From contig NZ_MQVR01000015.1 of assembly GCF_001907295.1 (NCBI RefSeq), positions 1 to 36,784 on the forward strand: 36,784 nt of DNA. Direction: 5' to 3'. Origin of the DNA: Bowdeniella nasicola (GTDB lineage: Bacteria > Actinomycetota > Actinomycetes > Actinomycetales > Actinomycetaceae). The notes under the pieces are model-generated. The model ran no database searches and was not told the origin of the DNA. It saw only the letters and a program-made list of their open reading frames with translations. Both the position numbers and the translations under genes were made by a program. Of the stretch, positions 9,496 through 18,066 are shown in pieces. Position 1 is the first letter of the stretch, and each line of letters begins with the position of its first letter.

Positions 9496-10764
9496 ATGGA
9501 GGTCTTCACCTCCTTGCTCGCCATCTCGGTGTGCTCCCTTGCCGCACCGCTCATCGCCCACATCGTGCCCCATCGCGTCATCCCCGAAGCCGTGCTCCTG
9601 CTCGCTTTTGGCATCGCGATCGGCCCGCACGGCCTCGGCTGGGCACACCTGAGCGGGGAGATCGAAATGCTCTCCGAACTCGGGATCGCCTTCCTGTTCC
9701 TGCTCGCCGGCTACGAGGTCGACCTCGGTGACTTGCGCAGCGGGCACGGCGTGCGCGCATCGGTCGCGTGGCTCGTCTCCTTCGGCCTCGCGTTCGTCGT
9801 CGTCGGCCTCACGCTGCACAAGCCGCTGAATTCGATGGAAGCGATCGCCGTCGCCATCGCGATGACGTCGACGGCCCTCGGCACCCTACTGCCGATCCTG
9901 AAGGAGCGCGGCATCAACAACACCGCGGTCGGCCGGATCGTCATGACCCACGGCACGATCGGCGAACTCTTCCCGATCATTGCGATCGCCGTGCTGCTGT
10001 CCTCGACCTCGATCGCGTCCTCGCTCGGCGTGCTCCTCGTCTTTGTCTTGACCGCGACCCTGCTGTTCATCATCCCGAAGCAGGCACGCCGCTGGGGCCT
10101 GAAGATCGTCGGCCTGATCCACTTGAAGGCCGAGGGCACCGCCCAGGCGACGGTCCGCGTCACGGTCGTGCTCCTCGTGGCCCTCACGACGCTCGCGGTC
10201 CAGTTCGAGCTCGACCTCGTCCTTGGGGCATTCGCCGCGGGCATCATCGTGCGCCAGCTGCTGCCCTCGGGCCGCCACGAACTCGACCAGAAGCTCGACG
10301 GGCTCGCCTACGGGTTCTTCATCCCGCTGTTCTTTGTCGTCTCCGGCATGGGGATCAACATCAGCGCGGTCGCGGGCCAGCCGCAGGCCCTGCTGATGTT
10401 CCTCGTCGCACTGCTGCTCGTGCGCGGCATTCCGGTGTTTGTCTCGACGCGCGGCCAGCGGCCCGGCTATCACCCGCTGACGCTCGGGGAGCGGGCCCGC
10501 ATCGGCCTGTATTCGACGACGGCGCTGCCCATCATCGTCGCCGTCACGCACGTCGCCGTCGGCTCCAACGCGATGTCGACGTCCACGCAGTCGGTGCTGA
10601 TCCTCGCGGGCGCCTGCTCCGTGCTCCTGATGCCGGCCCTCGCCGCGATCACCCAGGCGAAGACCCCCACCTCCGACATGGACCCGGACGATCCGGAAGA
10701 CCGCGAGCCGCCGCTCATCACTCCGGACGCCACGAAGAACGAAGACACGACCGAGACGCGATAG
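9496..10764 (+). CDS. Cation:proton antiporter, CPA2 (KefB/GerN-like) family
   Basis: A 422-residue membrane protein with about 12 hydrophobic helices and a short charged C-terminal tail (DMDPDDPEDREPP). It should exchange Na+ or K+ for protons across the cytoplasmic membrane. The family landmarks AFGIAIGPHGLGW, LGIAFLFLLAGYEVDL (with the conserved acidic residues), MTSTALGTLLPIL, FELDLVLGAFAAG and FFIPLFFVVSGM are visible. No C-terminal TrkA-N (RCK) regulatory domain follows, unlike long KefB proteins. GGAGGT at 9486-9491 precedes ATG. The ion cannot be told from sequence. Confidence 0.88.
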   Translation: MEVFTSLLAISVCSLAAPLIAHIVPHRVIPEAVLLLAFGIAIGPHGLGWAHLSGEIEMLSELGIAFLFLLAGYEVDLGDLRSGHGVRASVAWLVSFGLAFVVVGLTLHKPLNSMEAIAVAIAMTSTALGTLLPILKERGINNTAVGRIVMTHGTIGELFPIIAIAVLLSSTSIASSLGVLLVFVLTATLLFIIPKQARRWGLKIVGLIHLKAEGTAQATVRVTVVLLVALTTLAVQFELDLVLGAFAAGIIVRQLLPSGRHELDQKLDGLAYGFFIPLFFVVSGMGINISAVAGQPQALLMFLVALLLVRGIPVFVSTRGQRPGYHPLTLGERARIGLYSTTALPIIVAVTHVAVGSNAMSTSTQSVLILAGACSVLLMPALAAITQAKTPTSDMDPDDPEDREPPLITPDATKNEDTTETR

Positions 10765-10777
10765 CCTTAGCGCTGTG

Positions 10778-13363
10778 ATGACGCTAACCCGAGCCGAGGC
10801 CAACGAACGTTCTGCTGCCCTAAGCGACCTGTCGTATACCGTCCACCTGGACGTCACGAACGCCGCGAGCGATGATGCAACATTCCGCTCGACGACGCAG
10901 GCACGCTTTACGACGACGACATCGCGCGTGATGATCGATCTCGTCGCCGACGAGGTCATCGCGATCGAGGTCGACGGCAAGGGCGCGGACGCTGAAGTGC
11001 GCAAGGGGCGCATCTACATCGATAACGTTCCGACCGACCGCCCCGTCGAACTTCGCATCGTCGCCCGCTGCCGCTACTCCACGAGCGGGGAGGGCCTGCA
11101 CCGCTACCGGGACCCGGAAGACGGCCATACCTACCTGTACACGCAGTACGAGCCGATGGACGCGCACCGCGTCTACGCCTGCTTCGACCAGCCCGACCTC
11201 AAGGCGCGCTGGACGTTCATCATTGATGCGCCCGCGGGCGACACCGTCCTGTCGAATCAGGCCGAGGTCAGCACTGAAGATCTCATGCCCGACGCGCGTC
11301 GCCACGTCTTTGGTGAAACGGCGCTGCTGTCGAGCTACCTCACCGCGATCATCGTCGGTCCCTACCACAAGGTCGAAGGCCCGACGTGGGAGGGCACCTA
11401 TCCCGAATACTTCGGCGGCCCCGAGGTCCACGTGTCGATCCCGCTCGCGGCCTACTGCCGTGCGGCCCTGGCCGACCGTTTCGACTCCGATGACGTCTTC
11501 GCCGTGACGATGGCCGGCCTCACCTTCTTCCACGACCGCTACCAGTACGCCTACCCGTGGGGGAAGTACGACCAGATCTTCGTGCCCGAATACAACCTCG
11601 GCGCGATGGAAAACCCCGGCTGCGTCACGTTCAACGAGCACTACATTCCGCAGGGCGAGCCGACGGCCGCGCAGCGCTCTTCGCGCGGCAACACGATCCT
11701 GCACGAGATGTGCCACATGTGGTTCGGCGACCTCGTCACGCCCGTGTGGTGGGACGACCTGTGGCTGAAGGAGTCCTTCGCCGATCACGAAGGCACCGCC
11801 GCGCTCGCCGCCTGCACCGAACACACCGACGCGTGGGCCGCGTTCGCTTCCGGCCGCAAGGCGTGGGCCTACCACCAGGACCTGCTGCCGACGACGCACC
11901 CGATCGAGGCCGATATCCCCGACGTCGCCGCGGCGAAACAGAACTTCGACGGCATCACCTATGCCAAGGGCGCGGCCGTCCTCAAGCAGCTCGTCGCCTA
12001 TGTCGGCGAGGAGGCGTTCATCGCGACCGCCCGCCGCTACTTCGCCGAGCACGCGTGGGGCGCGACGCGCGCCGCCGACCTGCTGAGCGCGCTCGGCGAG
12101 GCCAGCGGACGCAACATGTCCGCCTGGACCGACGCGTGGCTGAAAACCTCCGGCCCCTCGGTCATCACGATGAGCGAGGACGGCACGAGGGTCCTGCACG
12201 ACTGCCTCGACGCCGTCACCCACCTGGAAACCACCCGCCCGCATCGCCTCGTCCTCGGTTTCTACCGTCTCGGCGACGATGGCCTCGAGCTTGTCGAGCG
12301 GCGGCCCATCGACCTGCAGGACGGCAGCCTCACACTGGACCCGCCGCTGCCCGGCGACGTCACGATCGTCAACGACGAGGACCTCACCTATGCGGTATGC
12401 CGCCTGAACGAGACCTCCAGAGAAGCCGTCCTTACGCACCTGTCGAGCCTCACCGACCCGGTCACGCGCGCCGTCGCCTGGTCCTCGCTGTGGAACGACA
12501 CGCGCGACGCGCTACTGCCCGCGGCCAACTACGTCCACGCGGTGCTGCAGCACGGCGCAGGGGAGCGGCAGTCCGTCCTCGACGCACTCCTGCGCCAGGC
12601 ACGCACGGCGTGGCGCAGCTACGTGCCCGCAAGCGAACGGTCGGCACTCCTCGACGACGTCCTCGAGCAGACCTGGCAGCAGCTTTCGAACGAGCAGGAT
12701 CGCGGCCGGGCCCGCCTGTGGGCCCTCGCCTTCACCGCCGCGACCGGCGACCGGCCCGTATCCCAGCAGACGGCTTCGCGCCTTGCCGAGATCCGCGCCG
12801 GATCGGTGCCGGGCCTGCCGGCCGCGCGCGACCTGTCATGGGCGGCCATCATCGCCCTCGCTTCCGGCGGCGGCGCCACCGATCACGACATCGAGGCGGC
12901 CCGCGCCGAGGACCGCTCGGGCTATGGCGCCGTCATGGCGGCCCAGGCGAGCGCGTCGGTCCCGAGCGAAGCGCGGGCTCGCGAGAGCTGGCGCGCGATC
13001 TGGCAGGACGACCTGTCCAACGAGTTCCTCGATGCGACGATCGCCGGCTTCAACTCCGCGACGCGCACGCTCGACTTCGATCCCGCCGAAGGCTATTTCG
13101 AGCAGATCGAAGCGGCGTGGACGAACCATTCGATCGCGATGGCCGAGCGCCTCGCCATCGGGATGTTCCCGCGCGGCGCCGAAATTGCCGACGCCCCCAA
13201 GGGGGCGACGGGCAAGCCAGATCCGAGTGCGCATCCGGTCATTCGCGCCACGGACCAGTGGCTCATGCAGGCGAGCGATGCGCCGAAGGCGCTGAAGCGA
13301 CGCATCATCGAGGGCCGCGACGATGTCCTGCGAGCCCTGCGAGCGCAGGCCGCCGCTAGTTAA
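10778..13363 (+). CDS. pepN: Aminopeptidase N (M1 zinc metallopeptidase)
   Basis: Cytoplasmic aminopeptidase removing N-terminal residues from peptides. The 861-residue product has the exopeptidase motif GAMEN (275-279), the zinc motif HEMCH (His309, His313) and the third ligand Glu332 in LWLKESFADHE, then the helical ERAP1-like C-terminal domain. The catalytic tyrosine of the M1 family probably lies in GITYAKGAAVLKQL. GTG 10775 immediately precedes ATG 10778; I chose ATG. There is no ribosome site in the 13 bases after the antiporter stop, so it may be coupled to that gene or leaderless. It overlaps the convergent tetR gene by eight bases. Confidence 0.95.
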   Translation: MTLTRAEANERSAALSDLSYTVHLDVTNAASDDATFRSTTQARFTTTTSRVMIDLVADEVIAIEVDGKGADAEVRKGRIYIDNVPTDRPVELRIVARCRYSTSGEGLHRYRDPEDGHTYLYTQYEPMDAHRVYACFDQPDLKARWTFIIDAPAGDTVLSNQAEVSTEDLMPDARRHVFGETALLSSYLTAIIVGPYHKVEGPTWEGTYPEYFGGPEVHVSIPLAAYCRAALADRFDSDDVFAVTMAGLTFFHDRYQYAYPWGKYDQIFVPEYNLGAMENPGCVTFNEHYIPQGEPTAAQRSSRGNTILHEMCHMWFGDLVTPVWWDDLWLKESFADHEGTAALAACTEHTDAWAAFASGRKAWAYHQDLLPTTHPIEADIPDVAAAKQNFDGITYAKGAAVLKQLVAYVGEEAFIATARRYFAEHAWGATRAADLLSALGEASGRNMSAWTDAWLKTSGPSVITMSEDGTRVLHDCLDAVTHLETTRPHRLVLGFYRLGDDGLELVERRPIDLQDGSLTLDPPLPGDVTIVNDEDLTYAVCRLNETSREAVLTHLSSLTDPVTRAVAWSSLWNDTRDALLPAANYVHAVLQHGAGERQSVLDALLRQARTAWRSYVPASERSALLDDVLEQTWQQLSNEQDRGRARLWALAFTAATGDRPVSQQTASRLAEIRAGSVPGLPAARDLSWAAIIALASGGGATDHDIEAARAEDRSGYGAVMAAQASASVPSEARARESWRAIWQDDLSNEFLDATIAGFNSATRTLDFDPAEGYFEQIEAAWTNHSIAMAERLAIGMFPRGAEIADAPKGATGKPDPSAHPVIRATDQWLMQASDAPKALKRRIIEGRDDVLRALRAQAAAS

Positions 13364-13967
13364 GAGAGACGGGCCCGGGACAGCCTTCCCGGGCCATGTA
13401 CCGCTCCTGGCGGGTGCGCAGCGCGAGGCGGATGACCTTCCACAGCCAGCCCTCCATGTCCTCCTTGGCCGGCGGATCGGGATCCTGCAGCCACGCCCAG
13501 ATCGGGCCGGTGATCGACCCTGCCAGCGCGGGCGCGGAAATAAAGACCAGCGGCGAAACGTAGTCGGGTTTGCGGCAGGCCAGCACGTGGGTGAACACGC
13601 TCGACAGGTGCGCCATGAACTGCACGCACAGCGTGTTTTGGGCCGACGTCGTGAGCTTGGAGACGTAGATCGGGCGCGCGCTTTCGACGAAGTCGGTCAG
13701 CTTCGTCACGAACTCTGGGGGCTGCTCGCTCGAGATATCCAACTCGAAAGGATCGAACTCAGCAAGGCCGGTTTCGTCGAGCCGCACATTGACAAGATCA
13801 ATAAGCAAATCACTCGTCGTTGCATAGTGCTGATAAAACGTCGAGCGGTTTACGCCGGCGCGCTTCGTAAGCAGGACAACCGTAATGCGCTCGAATGGCA
13901 AGGTATCGAGCGTAGTGGCAAGCGCATCGCGCAACAATTGGCGACTGCGCATCGATCGAGGGTCCAT
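13356..13967 (-). CDS. TetR/AcrR family transcriptional regulator
   Basis: A 203-residue regulator. Residues about 8-55 form the TetR helix-turn-helix with the typical core ITVVLLTKRAGVNRSTFYQHY; the rest is a variable helical ligand-binding domain with no recognisable ligand. AAGGGAG stands six bases before ATG 13967. It is divergent from the DUF881-sbp cluster, so it may control itself or that cluster through the 118-base gap; no clear palindrome was found there. It is convergent with pepN. Confidence 0.85.
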   Translation of the reverse strand: MDPRSMRSRQLLRDALATTLDTLPFERITVVLLTKRAGVNRSTFYQHYATTSDLLIDLVNVRLDETGLAEFDPFELDISSEQPPEFVTKLTDFVESARPIYVSKLTTSAQNTLCVQFMAHLSSVFTHVLACRKPDYVSPLVFISAPALAGSITGPIWAWLQDPDPPAKEDMEGWLWKVIRLALRTRQERYMAREGCPGPVSLN

Positions 13968-14085
13968 GACGCGCTCCCTTATCGACTGTGTTGATGGTAG
14001 CTATCGTGCCTTAAGTCGGCCCCTCGTACATGTTTTGCAACGATACGATGGAGATAATTGCGAGCCGTGAGACGAAGGAGGAAAC

Positions 14086-14904
14086 ATGCCCAGCAGCTGG
14101 CATCGACGTTCCTCCCCGTCTGTTTCTGGCGCAGTTTTGCGCAAAATGCTCGAGGATCCGATCGATGTTGGCTATAGCGCCGCCGCGAAATCCCGACCCT
14201 ATCCGCCGTGGCAGCGGGCGACTGTGTTTTTCCTTTCAGCCATCATCGGCGCGAGCGGCATCTGGTCCGTGAACGCGCTGCGAGCACCCCGCGATGCGAG
14301 CGCTGCCGCGCGAGAGAATCTCGCGAATCAGGTCGACGAACGCGTGGCCGAACTCGATGCGCATACGAAGAAGAACTTCGAGCTGTCCGAACAGATCGAA
14401 CAGACCCGCAAGCAGGTCATCAACGAGGCGCCACTCATCACCGATCAACTTGCCGCGACGGGCGCCGCGAGCGGCGTCGTCCCTGTCACCGGCCCCGGGA
14501 TTACGCTCACGTTGAACGATAAAGACACTGAGCGGCCCGAAGCACGGCTGAAGGATTTTGATTTCCAGGTCGTCATCAACTCGCTGTGGGCGGCCGGCGC
14601 CGAGGCCATTGCGATCAATGGCCAACGCATCGGTCCGACCACCGCGATCCGTAACGCCGGACAGGCCGTTCTCGTCAACCTCATCCCGCTGAACCCGCCC
14701 TATGAGGTCAGTGCGGTGGGGGACCCGACGGCCCTACAAGCGGCTTTCGCCAAGACTCGCGGTTCGGCACACCTGGCAGGACTGCGTGACATGTTCGGTG
14801 TCTCCGTCGAGATCACGAGCCACGACGAGCTCACGCTGCCGGCAGCACAGCAGATCCGGCTGCGCTATGTATCGACCGAACCGAATCCCACCGTCGCGAA
14901 GTAA
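14086..14904 (+). CDS. DUF881 family membrane-anchored protein (first copy)
   Basis: A 272-residue protein with one membrane helix at about residues 46-65 (VFFLSAIIGASGIWSVNAL), a coiled-coil-like stretch rich in Glu and Gln, then the DUF881 domain (GPGITLTLNDKD, VINSLWAAGAEAIAING). DUF881 proteins of unknown function are found with sbp and near cell-division genes in Gram-positives. This copy has a cytoplasmic N-terminus of about 45 residues. AAGGAGG ends five bases before ATG. Together with Sbp and the second DUF881 it probably forms a membrane complex (inference from the conserved cluster, matching Rv1823-Rv1825 in Mycobacterium tuberculosis). Confidence 0.9.
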   Translation: MPSSWHRRSSPSVSGAVLRKMLEDPIDVGYSAAAKSRPYPPWQRATVFFLSAIIGASGIWSVNALRAPRDASAAARENLANQVDERVAELDAHTKKNFELSEQIEQTRKQVINEAPLITDQLAATGAASGVVPVTGPGITLTLNDKDTERPEARLKDFDFQVVINSLWAAGAEAIAINGQRIGPTTAIRNAGQAVLVNLIPLNPPYEVSAVGDPTALQAAFAKTRGSAHLAGLRDMFGVSVEITSHDELTLPAAQQIRLRYVSTEPNPTVAK

Positions 14905-14934
14905 CCGCGATGAGATTGCATTTCGGATACGGCG

Positions 14935-14948
14935 ACGTGTTACCACGT
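14935..14948. repeat. Short inverted repeat before sbp
   Basis: ACGTG-TTAC-CACGT lies in the 97-base gap between the first DUF881 gene and sbp. It could be a regulator site but is short enough to be chance. Confidence 0.2.
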
Positions 14949-15001
14949 GTCAGTTGGCATGATGTGTCACGCTGGTAGATACCACGGGTAAAAGGAGAGG
15001 C

Positions 15002-15334
15002 ATGTTCGCGATTATCGGCTTGTTAGTCGGCATCGGTTTGGGGTTGTGGTTCCAGCCGACCGTGCCGCTTGGCCTGCAACCCTATCTGCCGATCGCCGTC
15101 GTCGCGGCACTCGATGCCTTGGCCGGTGGTTTGCGCGCGCGTTTTGATGATGTCTTCGACGACCGCGTCTTTACCACCTCCTTTATCTTTAACGTCTTCA
15201 TCGCCGCGTTGATCGTCTGGCTGGGAGACAAGATCGGGGTGGGATCCCAGCTGCAGACAGCCGTCATCGTCGTTCTCGGCATCCGAATCTTCGCCAACGC
15301 CGCTGCCATCCGCCGACATATCTTCAAGGCGTAG
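15002..15334 (+). CDS. sbp: Small basic protein Sbp (DUF1290)
   Basis: A 110-residue integral membrane protein with three hydrophobic helices (about residues 1-20, 27-45 and 60-100). Signature parts are an N-terminal glycine-rich helix GLLVGIGLGLWFQPTVP, YLPIAVVAALDALAGGLRA and the C-terminal RIFANAAAIRRHIF. Sbp is a conserved Gram-positive protein of unknown function, always found next to DUF881 genes. AAAAGGAGAGGC gives a strong ribosome site. The second DUF881 gene follows after three bases, so the two are clearly co-transcribed. Confidence 0.92.
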   Translation: MFAIIGLLVGIGLGLWFQPTVPLGLQPYLPIAVVAALDALAGGLRARFDDVFDDRVFTTSFIFNVFIAALIVWLGDKIGVGSQLQTAVIVVLGIRIFANAAAIRRHIFKA

Positions 15335-15337
15335 CCG

Positions 15338-16060
15338 ATGGCAACCGAGTCAGAAAAGTCGCTTAGCTCCCGCCTGAGTGTGCTGTGGCGAGCGCGCTCG
15401 ATCACAGTGATGGTCCTGTGTGTCCTCCTCGGCATCGGCGTCATCACCCAGGTGCGCCAAGAACCGACGAAGAACCTCGCCGCGATGCGCCAAGACGACC
15501 TCATCCGCCTGCTCGATGAGCTCGGCCGCCGCAACGATGAGCTCACGACCGAAGCGCAGGTCCTCGAGCAGCGGCTCGCCGAGTTGCAGTCCGGCGCGAA
15601 GTCCTCCCAGGCCGCCCGAGAAGCCGCTCAAGAGCAGGTCCGCAACCGTTCGATCCTCGCGGGCACAGTCCCCGTCCATGGTCCGGGCATCACGCTGACG
15701 ATCATCGACAACGACTCGGTCATCACCGCGCAGATGATGGTGACGGTGCTAGAGGAGCTGCGTAACGCCGGTGCGGAAGCGATCGAGCTGAACTCGCGGC
15801 GCCTGACAACGTCAAGCTGGTTTGTGCGCGAAGGCACGACGCTCATCGTCGATGGCGAATCCATCAGTTCACCTTACGTTTTCAATGCGATCGGGGGAGC
15901 GCAGACGATGTCGGGCGCTCTCGATATTCCCGGCGGCGCGCTCGCCACGATCCGCACCGCCGGTGCGCGCTCGACGGTGACGCAGCGCGATGACATCTTC
16001 ATCACGGCCGTTCGCCAAGAACCAGAACTTAAACACGCAAAACCGCAAGATAAGTCCTAG
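15338..16060 (+). CDS. DUF881 family membrane-anchored protein (second copy)
   Basis: A 240-residue protein with a short cytoplasmic N-terminus, one membrane helix at about residues 24-42, a coiled-coil region (ELTTEAQVLEQRLAEL) and the DUF881 domain (VPVHGPGITLTIIDNDS, LRNAGAEAIELN, INSRRL-like segment). It is a paralogue of the gene at 14086 across sbp, the usual arrangement. In many actinobacteria gcvH follows this gene before the FHA gene; here it does not. Confidence 0.9.
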   Translation: MATESEKSLSSRLSVLWRARSITVMVLCVLLGIGVITQVRQEPTKNLAAMRQDDLIRLLDELGRRNDELTTEAQVLEQRLAELQSGAKSSQAAREAAQEQVRNRSILAGTVPVHGPGITLTIIDNDSVITAQMMVTVLEELRNAGAEAIELNSRRLTTSSWFVREGTTLIVDGESISSPYVFNAIGGAQTMSGALDIPGGALATIRTAGARSTVTQRDDIFITAVRQEPELKHAKPQDKS

Positions 16061-16077
16061 TTCACCTTCACGATCGG

Positions 16078-16107
16078 TTGGGAAAAGCGAGCGAACTTCC
16101 GTAGAGT
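16078..16107 (+). promoter_or_regulatory. Candidate sigma-A promoter for the FHA-merR genes
   Basis: TTGGGA (16078-16083) and TAGAGT (16102-16107) are separated by 18 bases and lie 25 bases before the ribosome site GGAGGG and ATG 16133. Both hexamers are fair matches to the housekeeping consensus. Confidence 0.35.
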
Positions 16108-16132
16108 ACAACCATAGGCTTGGAGGGACATC

Positions 16133-16588
16133 ATGAGTGACACACCACGTTCGGAAGATCCCACCTCGACAGCCCGATTCGGCGCCGTTGGTGCCAGCGA
16201 AGACGCTGTTGTTGAAGGTGGAATCACGGCTGACGATAAGGACGTTATTGCCGCGCTGCCCCCTGCCTCGGCGCTTCTCATCGTCCAACGCGGCCCCAAC
16301 CGTGGTGCTCGCTTCCTGCTGGATGCTGAGACGACGACAGCCGGGCGTCATCCCGCATCGGATATTTTCCTCGACGATGTCACCGTGTCGCGTAAACACT
16401 GCGTCTTTGAGCAGGCCAACCAGACGTTCCGCATCCGCGACATCGGCTCGCTCAACGGCACCTACATCAACCGGCACCGCATCGATTCGACCGAGCTGTA
16501 CGACGGCGACGAAGTGCAGATCGGTAAGTACCGCATGACGTTCCATGCCTCTCCCCATCGCGAAAGCACAGGAGACCAATCCCAGTGA
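16133..16588 (+). CDS. garA: FHA-domain signalling protein, GarA/OdhI-like
   Basis: A 151-residue protein with a flexible N-terminus and one FHA domain at about residues 45-140, containing TAGRHPASDIFLDDVTVSRKH and GSLNGTYINR, the phosphothreonine-binding loops. GarA/OdhI binds and inhibits 2-oxoglutarate dehydrogenase and switches glutamate metabolism when unphosphorylated; serine/threonine kinases phosphorylate an N-terminal ETTS motif. Here the expected place reads DPTSTARFGAV, so threonines are present but the ETTS sequence is not exact. No Gcv or Pkn gene is next to it. The stop overlaps the next gene's GTG start by four bases. Confidence 0.88.
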   Translation: MSDTPRSEDPTSTARFGAVGASEDAVVEGGITADDKDVIAALPPASALLIVQRGPNRGARFLLDAETTTAGRHPASDIFLDDVTVSRKHCVFEQANQTFRIRDIGSLNGTYINRHRIDSTELYDGDEVQIGKYRMTFHASPHRESTGDQSQ

Positions 16589-17346
16589 AGTCAGCAAGCC
16601 CCCGTCTCGAGGCCGCTGCTGACACCCCCGAGGGGGAGACGTGGCCGTTTGACGTCTCACATCGTCCCGTCATGTCGATCGGGGAAGCGATCGCGGCATT
16701 GAAGCCCGAGTTTCCCGCGGTCAAGCCTTCCAAGCTCCGCTTTATCGAAGACGAAGGACTCATCAGTCCCCACCGCACCGCGTCCGGCTACCGTAAATAC
16801 TCGGCAGCCGACATCCAGCGCATCCGTTACGTCCTGATCCAGCAGCGCGACCATTTCCGTCCGCTCGGTGTCATCCTCACCCAGCTCAAAGACATGGACG
16901 AGGGCCGCGAGGTCGAAGACGAGCCGACCGCGCGTGTTGTCTCCGTTTCCGGACGCCTCGTGCGTCGCACCGGCAGTGAACGCATCGGCAAACGCGAACT
17001 CGCCGACCTGTCGGGCGCGAGCCTGTGCGAGATCGAGGAGATCGTCGACTCCGGCATCATCCGCCCCGACCGCAAGGGCAAATTCCACGTGCGCTGTATC
17101 GAGGTCGTCTCCGGGATCGTCCAGCTTTCCGAGTTCGGCATCGATGCGCGCCATCTCGGACATCTGCGCCAGTCATCGGCCCGTAACGCCGACCTGGTCA
17201 ACCAGGCCGTGGCCCCGCTGCGCGCCGGCACGCATGCCGCGGCGAAGGAACGCAGTGACGCGCAGGCCGCCGATATCGCGACTGTTCTGTCTCGTCTCAC
17301 CGCAGATTTGACCCTCGTCGGGGTCGGGGACAGCCTCGGTCACTAG
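16585..17346 (+). CDS. ftsR: MerR-family regulator, FtsR/Rv1828-like
   Basis: A 253-residue DNA-binding protein. Residues about 30-100 form a winged helix of MerR type (KLRFIEDEGLISPHRTASGYRKY, RIRYVLIQQRDHFRPLGVIL). The C-terminal half has a second helical domain (GKRELADLSGASLCEIEEIVDSGII, FHVRCIEVVSGIVQL), the layout of Rv1828 and of Corynebacterium glutamicum FtsR, which activates ftsZ. Start is GTG 16585 overlapping the FHA stop (GTGA), with AGGAG 16570-16574 upstream. The inverted repeat at 17359-17375 after it has MerR-type form. Confidence 0.88.
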   Translation: MKSASPRLEAAADTPEGETWPFDVSHRPVMSIGEAIAALKPEFPAVKPSKLRFIEDEGLISPHRTASGYRKYSAADIQRIRYVLIQQRDHFRPLGVILTQLKDMDEGREVEDEPTARVVSVSGRLVRRTGSERIGKRELADLSGASLCEIEEIVDSGIIRPDRKGKFHVRCIEVVSGIVQLSEFGIDARHLGHLRQSSARNADLVNQAVAPLRAGTHAAAKERSDAQAADIATVLSRLTADLTLVGVGDSLGH

Positions 17347-17358
17347 TCGGCGAGTCTC

Positions 17359-17375
17359 ACCTTCAGCTTGAAGGT
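17359..17375. promoter_or_regulatory. Perfect inverted repeat, MerR-type operator candidate
   Basis: ACCTTCA-GCT-TGAAGGT is a perfect seven-base inverted repeat 13 bases after the ftsR-like gene and about 110 bases before the second merR gene. ACCTT...AAGGT is the classical core of MerR-family operators. It lies where most relatives have a DUF151 nuclease gene. It has no U-tract, so it is unlikely to be a terminator. Confidence 0.5.
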
Positions 17376-17487
17376 TACGGTTTGGCAACGCCATCGGCGT
17401 GTCGGAACGGGTTATCGTTGATTTGGAGCCGCCTTGGCCGTACCGTAGGAGTAGCCGCACGCAACGTGTGTACAGATCGGAGTGAAC

Positions 17488-18066
17488 GTGACTAGCGCTC
17501 AAGAGCCAGCACCCTACGCGAGTCATCAACGTGCCCAAGGCATGCTGTTTGGCGATACCCTGCCCGATCTCGACACCCAGACCGGCTACCGCGGTCCGAT
17601 TGCGTGTAAGGCCGCCGGCATCACCTACCGCCAGCTCGACTACTGGGCCCGCACCGGCCTCGTCGAGCCCTCCATCCGGGGAGCCTCCGGCTCCGGTTCG
17701 CAACGCCTGTACTCCTTCCGTGACATCCTCGTCCTGAAAGTCGTCAAGCGTCTGCTCGACACCGGCGTGACGCTGCAGCAGATCCGCAGCGCGATCACGT
17801 TCCTGCACGAACGCGGCGTCGACGACCTCGCCCAGATCACCCTCATGTCCGATGGCGCCTCTGTCTACGAGTGCACGAGCGCCGATGAGGTCATCGACCT
17901 CGTCCAGGGCGGTCAGGGCGTCTTCGGTATTGCCGTCGGTCGCGTCTGGCGGGAGGTCGAAGGCTCGCTCGCCGAACTGCCGACGGACCGCGCCGATGAT
18001 GGTGCAGAACCGGGCCTCGATGAACTCTCGCGCCGTCGTGCCGCTCGGCGCGCCGCGGGTGCGTAG
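17488..18066 (+). CDS. MerR-family regulator (second, Rv1830-like)
   Basis: A 192-residue regulator with an N-terminal winged helix (CKAAGITYRQLDYWARTGLVEPS, RLYSFRDILVLKVVKRLLDTGVTLQQIR) and a C-terminal part about 90 residues long. It corresponds to the second MerR protein of the garA cluster in mycobacteria (Rv1830). GTG 17482 also opens the frame, but CGGAG at 17478-17482 is well spaced only for GTG 17488, giving MTSAQEP. Its DUF151 partner gene, usual between the two merR genes, is missing. Confidence 0.86.
   Translation: MTSAQEPAPYASHQRAQGMLFGDTLPDLDTQTGYRGPIACKAAGITYRQLDYWARTGLVEPSIRGASGSGSQRLYSFRDILVLKVVKRLLDTGVTLQQIRSAITFLHERGVDDLAQITLMSDGASVYECTSADEVIDLVQGGQGVFGIAVGRVWREVEGSLAELPTDRADDGAEPGLDELSRRRAARRAAGA

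Noticed and set aside
10820-12439. 539-residue antisense frame over pepN, and the 600-residue + frame 11557-13359
   Set aside because: Both are high-GC shadow frames of pepN with low-complexity Arg/Gly/Asp composition and no motifs.
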